Below, one piece after another: positions 26,269 to 35,145 of a stretch of DNA of 64,000 nucleotides. This DNA is from Streptomyces sp. NBC_00557 (GTDB lineage Bacteria > Actinomycetota > Actinomycetes > Streptomycetales > Streptomycetaceae): NCBI RefSeq assembly GCF_036345995.1, contig NZ_CP107796.1:8122001-8186000 (forward strand). Reading direction: 5' to 3'. Numbering within the stretch: the first letter of the stretch is position 1; every line of letters begins with the position of its first letter. The notes under the pieces were generated by a model that had not been told where the DNA came from, made no database searches, and was given only the letters and a program-made list of their open reading frames with translations. Made by a program: the position numbers and the translations under genes.

Positions 26269-26299
26269 AGGGCCCGGCGACCTCCGGTCACCGGGCCCT
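26269..26299. terminator. Strong hairpin downstream of the SRPBCC gene
   Basis: AGGGCCCGG then GACC, a TCC loop, GGTC, then CCGGGCCCT: a 13-bp stem interrupted by one C/A mismatch. It lies about 80 bases past the stop of the leftward SRPBCC gene. Confidence 0.65.
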
Positions 26300-26379
26300 C
26301 AACACGCCATTGTTCACTCACCGGAGTCCCCCTGTATCACGGAGTGAACGACCTGCGGGGACCGGTGAATCCTGGACCA

Positions 26380-26853
26380 TCAGACGGTGTCGCTGTTCCC
26401 TGGCGTGATCCGTCCGCGCCATGATCCGGACTCTCCGCCGCGCTTCTCGATGTACTGCTTGAAACGCTTCATGTCTCCGTGGACGCGCCGGTCCAGCGTT
26501 CCGAGTATGTCGGCGGCCTTCTCCGCTGCTCCGCTGGGCTCGACCTCCATGGCGAGTTCCACCCGGGTGTGCATGTCGTCGATGCGCTCGAAGCGGACTG
26601 TGCCCTTCTGACTCGTGTCGCCGCTGGTGGTACGCCACGTGATGCGGTCGTCGGGCATCTGGTCGACGATTTCGGTGTCGAACTCTCGCCGGACCCCACC
26701 GATCTTGGTGGTCCAGTGGTTGTGGCGGTCATCCAGCTGCCTGACTTCCTCGACGCCTTCCATGAAGTCCGGGAATTTCTCGAACTGGGTCCACTGGTTG
26801 TAGGCGGTGTGAACAGGCACGTCGACTTCCACCGCTGTCTTGATCATGCTCAT
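26380..26853 (-). CDS. SRPBCC (polyketide cyclase/START-like) family protein
   Basis: 157 residues with the helix-grip fold of SRPBCC proteins: MSMIKTAVEVDVPVHTAYNQ, WTQFEKFPDFMEGVEEVRQL, WRTTSGDTSQKGTVRFERID, and a long C-terminal helix ILGTLDRRVHGDMKRFKQYI. Close relatives in actinomycetes are often annotated as cyclase/dehydrase and co-occur with general stress genes; a bound hydrophobic ligand is likely but unknown. ATG start at 26853. A LapA-like gene lies 208 bases upstream on the same strand. Terminated by the hairpin at 26269-26299. Confidence 0.85.
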   Translation of the reverse strand: MSMIKTAVEVDVPVHTAYNQWTQFEKFPDFMEGVEEVRQLDDRHNHWTTKIGGVRREFDTEIVDQMPDDRITWRTTSGDTSQKGTVRFERIDDMHTRVELAMEVEPSGAAEKAADILGTLDRRVHGDMKRFKQYIEKRGGESGSWRGRITPGNSDTV

Positions 26854-27061
26854 CAGTGTGCCTCCGTGTATGGGATCCAGTGCACGTAGCGAGTACCCGG
26901 TGTGTCACCACCCACCCACCCGGGCTCCTCACCTTGTCAGCGTGGAGCCTGCCGGACTTGCGTCGGCGAGGGCCCCGGCGCGGGCGGGGCGACCGGGCAG
27001 GTCAGACGGAAGTGGAAGGATGCGGGTCACATCGTCAGGCGCTGCAGATCGGAAAACCACT

Positions 27062-27313
27062 TCAGCGCCGCAGCTGCTTGTACTGGCGTCGGTTCACCAG
27101 CCAGCCGATGACCGCGCCGAGGATCAGGGCGATCGCCAGGACGAGCCACAGGGGTGCCACGACGGTGGAGACCCACAGGCGAATGTGCACCTTGGCGGTG
27201 TTGACGGCGATGAACCAGACAGCGATCACCGCGAGCAGGGCCGCGGTCACTGTGCGCGCTGTGACGGGGAAGCCCTTCCGCGGATGCGGAGAGGAAGCGT
27301 GTTTGTCGGCCAT
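27062..27313 (-). CDS. LapA-domain (DUF1049) small membrane protein
   Basis: 83 residues with two membrane helices: TARTVTAALLAVIAVWFIAV and VVAPLWLVLAIALILGAVIG, separated by the NTAKVHIRLWV loop typical of the lipopolysaccharide-assembly-protein-A domain. The tail WLVNRRQYKQLRR is basic, predicting a cytoplasmic C-terminus. Actinomycetes lack LPS, and the role of this domain there is unknown. The ATG at 27313 (MADKHASS) was chosen because the upstream open sequence belongs to an IS481 relic in shifted frames. That relic abuts its 5' side, so the native promoter may have been lost. Confidence 0.8.
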   Translation of the reverse strand: MADKHASSPHPRKGFPVTARTVTAALLAVIAVWFIAVNTAKVHIRLWVSTVVAPLWLVLAIALILGAVIGWLVNRRQYKQLRR

Positions 27314-27439
27314 GAAGTCATCGTGCTTCGGGATGCCGTACCGCGCTCGGTGACGTTCGCGATCGACCGACGGGAAGTGATCGGCGGCGGTCCTCTTGCT
27401 GTTCGTGTCCCGGCCCGGTGCGGCCGGCGGAGCCTCCCT

Positions 27440-27700
27440 GGCCGGACGGGAGGCCCGGGGGCCAGCGAGCGGGTGAAGATCGCGGACGTGGCAGTTGGCG
27501 TGGTTGTCGGTGCCGACGATCCGGTGCCCGTGGATGCCGTGGCGGCGAAGTCGGCGCGGGCGCGGCGGTGGAACGCCAGGGCGGTCTTGTCGGGGAGGGG
27601 CTCGGCAGCGGCCAGGAGCGAGAACTCGCCGACGGCCGAGTGCAGGCGGAGGTATCCGCCCGCGGCGCCGCCGTCTTCGCACCCTGGTGGCCACGGCCGT
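27440..27700 (-). pseudogene. IS481-family transposase relic
   Basis: The minus strand reads GGYLRLHSAVGEFSLLAAAE, PLPDKTALAFHRRARADFAA, matching the YLHxAxDxFSRLAYxEPLPDE core of IS481 transposases. After a frameshift near 27545 the segment with the second catalytic Asp appears in the next frame as HGIHGHRIVGTDN. Neither ends nor inverted repeats are visible. Confidence 0.6.
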
Positions 27701-27942
27701 TGCAGATCACCGGGACCCGGCGACTTTCCGTTGCCAGGCCTGGACACATCGCCGTTCGATCCCTGCAGTCCCCCGTCAGCCGGAAGCCGGCGTCGGCCAC
27801 GCCGGCCGCTTGTCAGCGCGCGGCGGCAACTCCCCGGCCCGGCACGGTTGTGGGGTGACGAGCAGCTCGCAGGCTGCGCGGCGCCGTCCTCGACGAACTC
27901 GCTTTCGCAGACGATGAGATCGGCCACGGCGGTATTTCCGGG

Positions 27943-27969
27943 TCCAGTCGCTCCAGTCGCTCCAGTCGC
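27943..27969. repeat. Three tandem 9-bp repeats
   Basis: TCCAGTCGC is repeated exactly three times in direct tandem inside the degenerate stretch between the IS481 relic and 28.0 kb. Probably slippage-generated. Confidence 0.7.
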
Positions 27970-27974
27970 TGCAC

Positions 27975-28856
27975 GCCGCATCTCCGGCGCGTCACGGCGC
28001 GCTCACAGTCGCGGTGGTCGCTGTGGAGTTCCGCCATGGCGGCGCGCATGAGCCGACACCACATGCGGGCGGCGGCGGAGTAACCGCCGTACGCGATGGC
28101 CGCCTCGGCGCCCGTTCAGGTATCCGATCTCGCCGCACCGAAACGCCGACGCTACAAGGCCTGGCCACCACAGCCGGAGGCGCGCTGGGCGAAGTCGCGG
28201 CCCCAGGGCTGGTCGTCACACTGTCCGGCGCGGCCTCGGCCATCGCCACCCTGATGTCCTCGCGAACACTGTCGCCCACCCGGCGACCCTGACGCTGGCA
28301 GGTCACGCCCGGGCTCATTGCCGTCAGGTGGGCGGGATGACGCCCCCGGTTCCCTGAACGCACACCTGCATCAGGAAGGAGGAGAGCATCAGCCAGGGCA
28401 CGGTGGTGGACAGCACGAAGAAGGGCACGGTCACCAGATCACCGGCTGCGGCTGCGGCTGCCATGAGCGTACGACGGCACCGCAGCTTCTCGGGAGAGCG
28501 CGCCGAGCAAGGCGCCTGCGATCATGGCTCTGTCAGTATCGTGGCGTCGACCCCGGACATGGTGAGATCACCCGCCAGCAGAAGCCTGGTCGGTCCCGGC
28601 ACCGCCCAGGAGGACATCCGCTGCTGGTGTCCCGTATGCGTTGCCAGAACCACCAGCAGAAGCGTCCTTCAGGCTCGCACGTGCCAGTATCGGCCTTGCC
28701 TGAAGCTTTCGCTCGACGTCAGGCCGCCGTTTCCGCAGGTGGTAGGCATGGAAGTGCCGGGGGCAGGAGGTCGGTGTACGGTCGCCGTAGGCCATGGATA
28801 CGTGGATCCGTGCCTGGCGGACGGGCCGATGGTGCACACGTACCCCAGGAGCGCCC
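27975..28856. other. Gene-poor stretch before the SnoaL-like gene
   Basis: About 880 bases without a gene I can support. A + strand frame across 28014-28292 contains a plausible hydrophobic helix (PGLVVTLSGAASAIATLMSS) but lacks a convincing start or family. The last 60 bases hold the ribosome site (CCCAGGAGCGCCC) of the next gene. Confidence 0.35.
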
Positions 28857-29273
28857 ATGTCTCAGCAGACGAACATCGCCGCCCGGACCGCCTTCGCCCA
28901 GGCCGTGTCCGACGGCCGTCTCGACGCGTTCGAGCAGATCGTGGCGCGCGGTTCGTTCGACCACGACCCAGGTCCCGGACAGATGCCAGGGCCCGACAGG
29001 TACGACGCCCTGTTCGGCGCGTTGCGAGCAGCCTTCCCCGACCTGCACGTGGCGGTGGATCACCTCATGGCCGCCGGCGACGAGTTGGCCTTCGCCTGCA
29101 CCATCATCGGGACACATAGGGGACAGCTGATGGGACAGCCGCCGACCGGCAAGACGGTCAGCTACCGGGATGTGCAAACCAACCGCTTTGACAGCAACGG
29201 CAAGCTCATCGAGCGCTGGGGCCGCAGCGACGGAGGCGGCATGCTCCGCCGACTCGGCCTCGCTGAGATGTGA
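28857..29273 (+). CDS. SnoaL-like ester cyclase family protein
   Basis: 138 residues of the SnoaL/ester-cyclase (NTF2-like) fold. Landmarks: ARTAFAQAVSDGRLDAFEQI, the FDHDPGPGQMPGPDRYDALF segment, FPDLHVAVDHLMAAGDELAF and RFDSNGKLIERWGRSDG. The Asp and His positions resemble those of SnoaL cyclases, but most stand-alone members have no assigned reaction. The ATG at 28857 has CAGGAG seven bases upstream. It lies 145 bases before the GH3 lipoprotein gene in the same direction. Confidence 0.82.
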   Translation: MSQQTNIAARTAFAQAVSDGRLDAFEQIVARGSFDHDPGPGQMPGPDRYDALFGALRAAFPDLHVAVDHLMAAGDELAFACTIIGTHRGQLMGQPPTGKTVSYRDVQTNRFDSNGKLIERWGRSDGGGMLRRLGLAEM

Positions 29274-29417
29274 CCTGGCGGGCGTGCGTATCCCGACCGT
29301 GGACAGACAAGCGAACAAATGTGGGCCGGCGCGCATGTCACGTCGTAGTGCCCCTCTCATGCTCTACGGCCCTCAGCGCGACGGGTACCGTCGCGACATC
29401 CCGAAGGAGACCTGGCG

Positions 29418-30695
29418 ATGAATCTCCCTTCGTACCGAGACTCCAGAAGCGCGACAGCACCGACGCGGGTCTCCGGCCGGGCCAGGAACGCAGCAAGGCT
29501 GAGCACGGCCGCAGCCGTCGCGGCGATGCTCCTGGCGGGCTGTGGCGCGGGCACCCCCAAGGCGACCTCGCACTCCACGAGTGGCCCCGGTCTGACGCCC
29601 GTCCCGCCCACTGCGCCCACCCGCTCCCACTCGTCCTTCGTTCCGGACCTCACCACCGCCGCCACCGCGTGCACCAACAGTACGAAGCTGGCCGGGTGGT
29701 CGAACCGCCGGCTGGCCATGCTGACCATCGCGGTCCCGGTGTCGGAAACCTCGGTGTCCGACGTCACCTCCGAGGTGAGCGCCGGCGCGGGTGGTGTGCT
29801 GCTCTTCGGCAGCAAGGCGCCGTCCGACCTCGGCTCACGGCTGAACACACTCAAATCCCATGTGCCGGGTCACCTGGGCCTGTTGGTCATGACCGACGAG
29901 GAGGGCGGCGGAATCCAGCGGATGTCGAACCTCGTCGGGTCCCTGCCCTGGGCCTCCTACATGGGCGCGCACTGGACCCCGGCCCAGATTCAGCAGAACG
30001 TCACGAAGGTCGCCACCAAGATGGCGGCTGCCCAGGTCAACATGGACCTCGCGCCAGTGGTCGACGTCGACGGCCGGAACGTGGCCCCCAGCAAGACGAA
30101 CCCCGACGGATGGCGGTCCTTCAGCGGCAGCACCTCTGTGGTGTCCAAGGACGGTGTCGCGTACCTGAACGGGTTGCGTGCCGGGCACGTGATACCTGTC
30201 GTCAAGCACTTTCCAGGCCTTGGCGGCTCCAGCTACAACTCCGACTTCGGCCCCGCCCGCACCTTGCCCTGGTCTACCCTGCAGAAGGTAGCCGTCCCGC
30301 CGTTCACCGCGGCCATCAAAGCCGGTGCCCCGGCCATCATGGTCGCCAACAACACCGTGCCGGGCCTGGCCACCAAACCGGCGAGCCTGTCACCTACCGT
30401 CATCAACTCCGAACTGCGCGGCAAGCTGGGCTTCAAGGGCCTTGTGCTCACGGACTCGCTCAGCGCCAAGGCCATCTCGGCCGCCGGGTTCAGCGTCTCG
30501 ACGGCCGCCGTCCAAGCCCTGCGCTCCGGCGCCGACATGGTCATGTTCGATCTGAAGGGCAACATCAGCTCCCAGACCTCCTCGATCGCCACGGCGATCA
30601 CGGATGCGGTGGCCGGCGGACATCTCTCCCGCAGCCGCCTGATCGACGCGGCGGGGCACGTTCTGGCCGTCCGGCACGTCAATCTCTGCTCCTGA
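29418..30695 (+). CDS. GH3-family lipoprotein (NagZ/LpqI-like)
   Basis: 425 residues. The signal ends in a lipobox (AAMLLAGC, Cys near residue 42), predicting an outer-face membrane lipoprotein. The GH3 barrel spans about 85-425: LVMTDEEGGGIQRMS, MDLAPVVDVDG, VIPVVKHFPGLGG, and LVLTDSLSA, which contains the nucleophile Asp. In NagZ the loop after KHFPG carries a His/Asp dyad; here the H is Leu, as in mycobacterial LpqI, and the following loop (SSYNSDFG) has Asp but no His. Probable role: trimming beta-N-acetylglucosamine or another beta-linked sugar from cell-wall material. GAAGGAGA precedes the ATG. A weak hairpin lies 28 bases past the stop. Confidence 0.83.
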   Translation: MNLPSYRDSRSATAPTRVSGRARNAARLSTAAAVAAMLLAGCGAGTPKATSHSTSGPGLTPVPPTAPTRSHSSFVPDLTTAATACTNSTKLAGWSNRRLAMLTIAVPVSETSVSDVTSEVSAGAGGVLLFGSKAPSDLGSRLNTLKSHVPGHLGLLVMTDEEGGGIQRMSNLVGSLPWASYMGAHWTPAQIQQNVTKVATKMAAAQVNMDLAPVVDVDGRNVAPSKTNPDGWRSFSGSTSVVSKDGVAYLNGLRAGHVIPVVKHFPGLGGSSYNSDFGPARTLPWSTLQKVAVPPFTAAIKAGAPAIMVANNTVPGLATKPASLSPTVINSELRGKLGFKGLVLTDSLSAKAISAAGFSVSTAAVQALRSGADMVMFDLKGNISSQTSSIATAITDAVAGGHLSRSRLIDAAGHVLAVRHVNLCS

Positions 30696-30722
30696 GGGCC
30701 AGCGTGCGAGTGGCGACTGCGA

Positions 30723-30741
30723 GCCCTTCTCCGAGGAGGGC
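30723..30741. terminator. Weak hairpin after the GH3 gene
   Basis: GCCCTTCT and AGGAGGGC form an eight-base stem with one G-U pair around a CCG loop, 28 bases after the stop codon. Confidence 0.35.
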
Positions 30742-30744
30742 GAC

Positions 30745-31181
30745 GTGGCCGATCACTTGCGAACCGGCACCTCACGGCTTGTTCCTCATGGTCGGGCCTG
30801 GTCGCGTTCGGCGATGCTCTCGGGCCGCCTGAGCGGTTCCGCCACCGTCATAGCGGGTGGCGGGGCGGGCTTCCGGCTCACCGGGCCATGCGGCCGGCCG
30901 GGGCCGGGCCGGTGAGGTGCCGCTGCACGAGCCGGGCAGGACAAGCTCGGGCGGAGGCTGCGAACCACAGGCAGACCGGGCAGGCATGAGCCGGCCGGGG
31001 CTCCCCGCCTGCTCCCAGCGCGGCGGAAATCCGCGGCCGACGGCCGAGCGAGACGGAGTTGCGCGTGGGCGGTGGCCAACCAGCCGGGTCCACCGCCGGG
31101 CGGCATCCCGCCCTGCCCCCGCTCCACGCCCCTGCCCCCGCCCTGGTCGTTGTAGTGGGCGGGGACACCATGGCCGGCGGT
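30745..31181. other. Gene-poor stretch between the GH3 gene and the SDR relic
   Basis: No gene, RNA or repeat that I can support. Open frames are present on both strands but have skewed Arg/Pro composition and no ribosome sites. Confidence 0.4.
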
Positions 31182-31795
31182 TCAGGGGAGCACGGAGTCG
31201 ACGCAGCCGCCGTCGACGCGCAGGGCGCTGCCGGTGGTGGCGGAGGCGAGGGGCGAGGCGGAGGTAGACGACCATGTTGGCGATCTCCTCGGGCTCGAGG
31301 AGGCGCTGAATGAGGGACTGGGGGCAGTACTTGACCATGAACGCGCGCTGCGCCTTGTCTCGTCTCAAGGCGGTTTGCCGCCGAGGCGTGCGCGGACGAA
31401 CTCCTCGACTCCACTGGTGTGGCTGGGACCGGCGATGACGGAGTTGACGGTGACGCCGGTGCCGCGGTGTTCTTGGCGAATCCGCGGGAGACGGCGAGCA
31501 GCGAGGTCTTCTTCATGCCGTAGTGCATCACCTCGGCAGGGATGACCACGGCGGAGTCGCTGGCGAGGTTGAGGACCCGCCACCAGCCGCGTTCCTTCAT
31601 GACGGGCAGGTAGGCGCGGATGAGCCGGACGGCGGACAGGACGTTGACCCCGGAGCAGCGGCGCCATTCGGCGTCTTCGATCTCCAACGGGGCGGCGCTG
31701 CCGAAGATGCCGAGGTTGTTGACGAGGATGTGGACCGCGGGCACGGTCCTCAGGGCCTCGGCGGTGTCCTGCCCGGTCGCCAGGTCACCCGCTGC
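31182..31795 (-). pseudogene. 5'-truncated, frameshifted short-chain dehydrogenase/reductase
   Basis: Pieces of a classical SDR occur in order on the minus strand: VHILVNNLGIFG (the NNxG motif), SAVRLIRAYLPVMKERGW, VLNLASDSAVVIPAEVMHYG with the Ser and, in HYGMKK, a Y-x-x-x-K-like site, then, in another frame, VTVNSVIAGPSHTSGVEEFV, and finally LEPEEIANMVVYL and SGSALRVDGG-like ends. At least two frameshifts separate them, and the N-terminal nucleotide-binding TGxxxGIG part is missing. The gene is cut at about 31795, where an IS5-type transposase start begins. Confidence 0.75.
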
Positions 31796-31910
31796 TGGCC
31801 TCGAGCGTGCGGCGGTGGCCGGCCCACCGCCGTCCGCGGACCGGATCGGCTGGCATCAGCGGCTTGATCCGGTCCCACGTCGCATCAGTGATCAAAAACC
31901 GGACAGGCAT
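31796..31910 (-). pseudogene. 5' fragment of an IS5-family transposase
   Basis: From an ATG at 31910: MPVRFLITDATWDRIKPLMP, ADPVRGRRWAGHRRTLEA. This is the N-terminal DUF4096-type domain of IS5 transposases. It ends after about 38 codons at the junction with the SDR relic. The GAGCAGGTCTCTTTAG sequence about 35 bases upstream could be the element's terminal repeat. An IS-mediated deletion probably removed both the rest of the element and the front of the SDR gene. Confidence 0.65.
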
Positions 31911-32078
31911 ACCCGATCAACCGGTGAGCGTAGTGACTAAAGAGACCTGCTCTAGTTAGTTCGTACATGTGTTTGTGTGCGGGCGGTGGGGGCTACTCGC
32001 CCTCGGGAACAGCCTGCGTCGCATAGAAGACAGCGCCGACGGGACCATGCGGAGACAGAGGGCAAGGGGCTGGTCGCA

Positions 32079-32477
32079 ATGACCGTAGCGACACAGCAGG
32101 GCGGTGGGGGCGGTACCAGCGGCCTGTACGACGTTCTGGAACTCATCCTCGACCGCGGGCTGGTGATCGACGCGTTCGTCCGGGTCTCCCTCGTCGGTAT
32201 CGAGATACTCAAGATCGACATACGCGTTGTGGTCGCCAGCGTTGACACCTACCTCCGCTTCGCCGAGGCGTGCAACCGCCTCGACCTGGAAGCGGGACCG
32301 AGCAAGCCGGCCGGGCTCCCGGAGCTCACGGGACAGCTCACGGAGTCCGGCGCCCGCGGCAAGACCAAGGGCGCCCTGTCCGGCGCCGCGGAGACGATCG
32401 CCGATGCCTTCCAGAAGGCACGGGAGGAGGGCCGTGAGCGGCAGGGCGAGCGTGGCACACACAGCAGGGGGGAGTGA
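32079..32477 (+). CDS. Gas-vesicle GvpA/GvpJ-family protein
   Basis: 132 residues. The core YDVLELILDRGLVIDAFVRV, SLVGIEILKIDIRVVVASVD, TYLRFAEACNRLDLE is the GvpA/J/M fold: two amphipathic helices and a beta-hairpin that forms the ribs of gas vesicles. The long hydrophilic C-terminal extension (about 55 residues) fits GvpJ/GvpS-type minor proteins rather than GvpA itself. No other gvp gene is in the window. The ATG at 32079 is preceded by a purine stretch (GGGCAAGGGG). Many streptomycetes carry gvp clusters of unclear function; this appears orphaned. Confidence 0.8.
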   Translation: MTVATQQGGGGGTSGLYDVLELILDRGLVIDAFVRVSLVGIEILKIDIRVVVASVDTYLRFAEACNRLDLEAGPSKPAGLPELTGQLTESGARGKTKGALSGAAETIADAFQKAREEGRERQGERGTHSRGE

Positions 32478-32746
32478 GGGTGAGATGTCACGCCTACACA
32501 ATCATCCGCGCCTCGCACTCGCCCTGACCATCACAGCGCGAGATGTGGCCCGGCGCCACCCGGCTGGCTCGCCACCCGGTGCTGCCGGGCGCACGGCTGG
32601 CGTCGTCCTGGCGGAACAGAGCCTGGAGCTGTGACCGCATGGGCTGACCGCGTGCCCGTCGGTCTGGCCGTGCACCCGGTCGAGCGGCGGATGTGCCGGG
32701 CACGGGGGCGGCGCGCCCGGCGGCCGGGTGCGCCGCCCCACCGGGG

Positions 32747-33607
32747 CTATTCGGCCCAGGCGCGCTCCAGCAGGGTGCGGAAGGCGGCGGGCTCTCGACC
32801 GGTCAGTTCGGCGAGGGTCGGGTCGACGGCGGTGAACTCGCCGTTTCGTGCCGCCGCGAAGATGCTCAGCATCAGGTCGGCGATCGGGGCGGGGGTGCCG
32901 TGCGTCAGGGCCTGCTCGCGGAAGGTGTCGCCGGGGACGACGGTGCGGGTGAAGGGCCGCCCGGTGGCCTGGGCCGCTGTCTCGGCGATGGCGTCGAAGT
33001 CGAGCGCCGCCGGGCCGGTGAGCGGCGGGGTGGGCCCCTCGAAGCGGCCCTCGTCGGTGAGGATCGCTGCGGTGGCCTCGGCGAGATCGTCGTGGCCGGT
33101 CCAGGCGACGGGGCCGTCGGCGGGCAGGGCGATGTCGCCGGTGTGGCGGGCGGGCTCCAGGAACTGCAGGGCGCTGGCGGCGTAGAAGCCGTTGCGCAGC
33201 GCGGTCCAGGGCAGACCGGTGGCGCGCAGGAGGTCCTCGGTCTGGGCGTGGTCGCGGCATGCCTGGAAGCGGGAGTCGTGGGCGGCACCCATCTGGCTGG
33301 TGTACAGGATGCGGCCGACTCCGGCCTCGACGGCGGCGTCGATCGCGGCGCGGTGTCCGGTGACGCACGCCTCGCCCGTGCGGTCGAGGGAGACGAGCAG
33401 CAGCTGCTCGGCGCCTTCGAAGGCGTGGAGGAGCGAGGCGGGGTCGTCGAAGCTGCCCCGCCGGACGCGGACGCCGCGGTCGGCGAGGTCCCGGGCCTTG
33501 CGGGGGTCGCGGACGCTGACGCCGACGTGGTTTGCGGGAAGGCGCTCCAGGAGGCGCTCCACGATGCGGCGGCCGAGGTTTCCGGTGGCTCCGGTCACGA
33601 TGATCAC
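32747..33607 (-). CDS. NmrA/QorB-type NAD(P)-binding oxidoreductase
   Basis: 286 residues of the atypical SDR group. It begins with the dinucleotide motif VTGATGNLGRRIVERLLERL, followed by VSVRDPRKARDLADRGV, LLLVSLDRTGEACVTGHRAA, and WTALRNGFYAASALQFL in the substrate region. QorB-like members reduce quinones with NADPH; NmrA-like ones only sense NAD(P). The GTG at 33607 has GGAGAG four bases away; a TTG four codons upstream is the alternative. It is divergent from a TetR gene 90 bases away, with a palindrome between, so it is probably the TetR target. Confidence 0.83.
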   Translation of the reverse strand: MIIVTGATGNLGRRIVERLLERLPANHVGVSVRDPRKARDLADRGVRVRRGSFDDPASLLHAFEGAEQLLLVSLDRTGEACVTGHRAAIDAAVEAGVGRILYTSQMGAAHDSRFQACRDHAQTEDLLRATGLPWTALRNGFYAASALQFLEPARHTGDIALPADGPVAWTGHDDLAEATAAILTDEGRFEGPTPPLTGPAALDFDAIAETAAQATGRPFTRTVVPGDTFREQALTHGTPAPIADLMLSIFAAARNGEFTAVDPTLAELTGREPAAFRTLLERAWAE

Positions 33608-33626
33608 AGGGCTCTCCAATTGATGT

Positions 33627-33637
33627 TTCCAATGGAA
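33627..33637. promoter_or_regulatory. Candidate TetR operator
   Basis: TTCCAATGGAA is a perfect palindrome about the central A, lying in the 90-base AT-rich gap between the divergent oxidoreductase and TetR genes. A related half-site (GTTGGAA) lies at about 33666. Inference from position and symmetry. Confidence 0.45.
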
Positions 33638-33696
33638 TCACTTTGACGATAACACTGAAACTAACGTTGGAAGCAAGCCTGCGATATCATCGATAC

Positions 33697-34419
33697 ATGC
33701 CTGTCCGTCACACCACCGAAGACCCCCGTCGGCGCATCGTCGAGGCGGCCGTCGAACTGCTGGAGAGCGGTGGTCCCGACGCGGTGAGCACCCGCGCGGT
33801 CGCCGCCGCGGCCGGGATGCAGCCGCCGGCCATCTACCGCTACTTCGGCGACAAGGACGGGCTGCTGGAGGCGGTCGCCGAACACGGCTATGCGCAGTTC
33901 CTGCAGACCAAGCGCGCGCAGCTCGACCCGGCCCCCAAGGACCCGGTGGAAGAACTGCGCCGCGCCTGGGACATGGTGGTGGAGTTCGGCGTCTCGCGCC
34001 CGGAACTGTTCGCCTTGATGAACAGGGCCACCGGCTCGGGGTCGGACGCGGCGCACCGCGCGGGCCTGGACATCCTCCGCGGCCGGGTGCGTCGGCTCGC
34101 GGCCGCGGGATGGCTGCGGGTCGACGAGGAACTGGCCGCCCAGATCATCCAGGCGACCGGCCAGGGCGCGGTCACCACCTGGCACTCCACCCCCGCGGAA
34201 CGCCGCAATCCCGCGCTGCTGACCGTCCTTCGCGAGTCCATGATCGCTGCCGTCACCCGTGCCGAACCGCTGGTCCCCAGAGAGGAGTCCGGCCCCGCCG
34301 CGGCGGCCCGCGCGCTGCACGCCGCCCTCTGCGACGACGTCGAGGTCCTCAGCGCTGCCGAGCAGTGCCTGCTGCGCGAATGGCTCGCCCGCCTGGCGGC
34401 GGACACGCCGCAGGCGTGA
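33697..34419 (+). CDS. TetR-family transcriptional regulator
   Basis: 240 residues. The N-terminal HTH is clear: RRRIVEAAVELLESGGPDAV, STRAVAAAAGMQPPAIYRYF, GDKDGLLEAVAEHGYAQFL. The ligand-binding half resembles the TetR_C group with a FALMNRATGSGSDA loop. It presumably represses the divergent NmrA-type oxidoreductase and itself through the palindrome at 33627-33637; the effector is unknown, perhaps a quinone or other electrophile. The ATG at 33697 fits the family start; the open frame extends 18 codons upstream into the operator region. Confidence 0.88.
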   Translation: MPVRHTTEDPRRRIVEAAVELLESGGPDAVSTRAVAAAAGMQPPAIYRYFGDKDGLLEAVAEHGYAQFLQTKRAQLDPAPKDPVEELRRAWDMVVEFGVSRPELFALMNRATGSGSDAAHRAGLDILRGRVRRLAAAGWLRVDEELAAQIIQATGQGAVTTWHSTPAERRNPALLTVLRESMIAAVTRAEPLVPREESGPAAAARALHAALCDDVEVLSAAEQCLLREWLARLAADTPQA

Positions 34420-34539
34420 TCCGTCCTCAGCCGCCCCGGACAGGCCGAGGGCCGCGGGCGACGAGGACCACGGCCAGCGACAGCGACTTCGTCGTCAGCG
34501 ACGAACAACTGAGACTGATCAGCGAGCATGGCGGCCAGA

Positions 34540-35050
34540 GGCGCGGTCTCGGCCGGCTGGCACCGTTACTGTCACCGGGGCGGCCGTCACCGTCGCGGCC
34601 GCGGTCGCAGGGCGGGCTGTCGATGCCGGCAGTGTCTGGTACAGATCCCTGTGCAAGCCCGTCCGGCAGCCACTGCCTGGGCGTTCGGGTGCCGCCTGGA
34701 CACCGTTGTACGCCACGATCGCCTACGCCGGCGGCCGAGCGCTGGGCGGCTCCTGCGAGCGGCGCGAGCGAGTGCACCTGGCCGCGAGCCTGGCAGCCCA
34801 CCTCACCTTGAATGCCGGACGGAGCCGGCTGTTTTTCCGCCTGCGCAGTCCCAGGGCCGGTCTTGTCAGCACACTACTGCTCGGCCTGGGCGATGGGGGA
34901 GCTGATGCGTCGAACCGCGCGAACCGACTGCAGGGCAGCCAAGATCCTGCTGCCCTGCACGCATGGTGCCTATTCGCCACGGCACTGAGCGCGGCCCTCG
35001 CCCGGCACCACCATGGGGCCATGACGGTGTCGAGGTGCGGCAGGGCCTGA
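34540..35050 (+). pseudogene. TspO/MBR-family membrane protein, frameshifted
   Basis: One frame reads VWYRSLCKPVRQPLPGRSGA, AWTPLYATIAYAGGRALG, HLTLNAGRSRLFFRLRSPRA, then the match moves one frame over (ELMRRTARTDCRAAKILLPC) and returns for HAWCLFATALSAALARHH. Together they make a TspO/peripheral benzodiazepine-receptor-like five-helix protein (WTPLYxxIA, LNAGWxxLFF motifs). Two compensating shifts near 34890 and 34955 leave an open frame but a scrambled 20-residue loop. The conserved Trp of LNAGW is Arg. Likely non-functional, or functional only if the loop is tolerated. Confidence 0.65.
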
Positions 35051-35145
35051 GCGAAAGCTCACCGGCAGGCCTCGCGCCGGTACATGTTCGCGTTGCCGTT
35101 TGCTGGGCAGACGGGATGAGCAGGTGCTCGGGCTGGAGGAGAGAC

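Noticed and set aside
25625..26347. A 240-codon plus-strand frame
   Set aside because: Proline/arginine-rich composition, no ribosome site and no family; treated as non-coding.
27943..27969. Short tandem repeat as a CRISPR-like or iteron array
   Set aside because: Only three contiguous 9-bp units without spacers or replication genes.
28014..28292. Possible membrane or effector-associated small protein on the plus strand
   Set aside because: A single plausible helix but no start signal and no sequence match I could defend.
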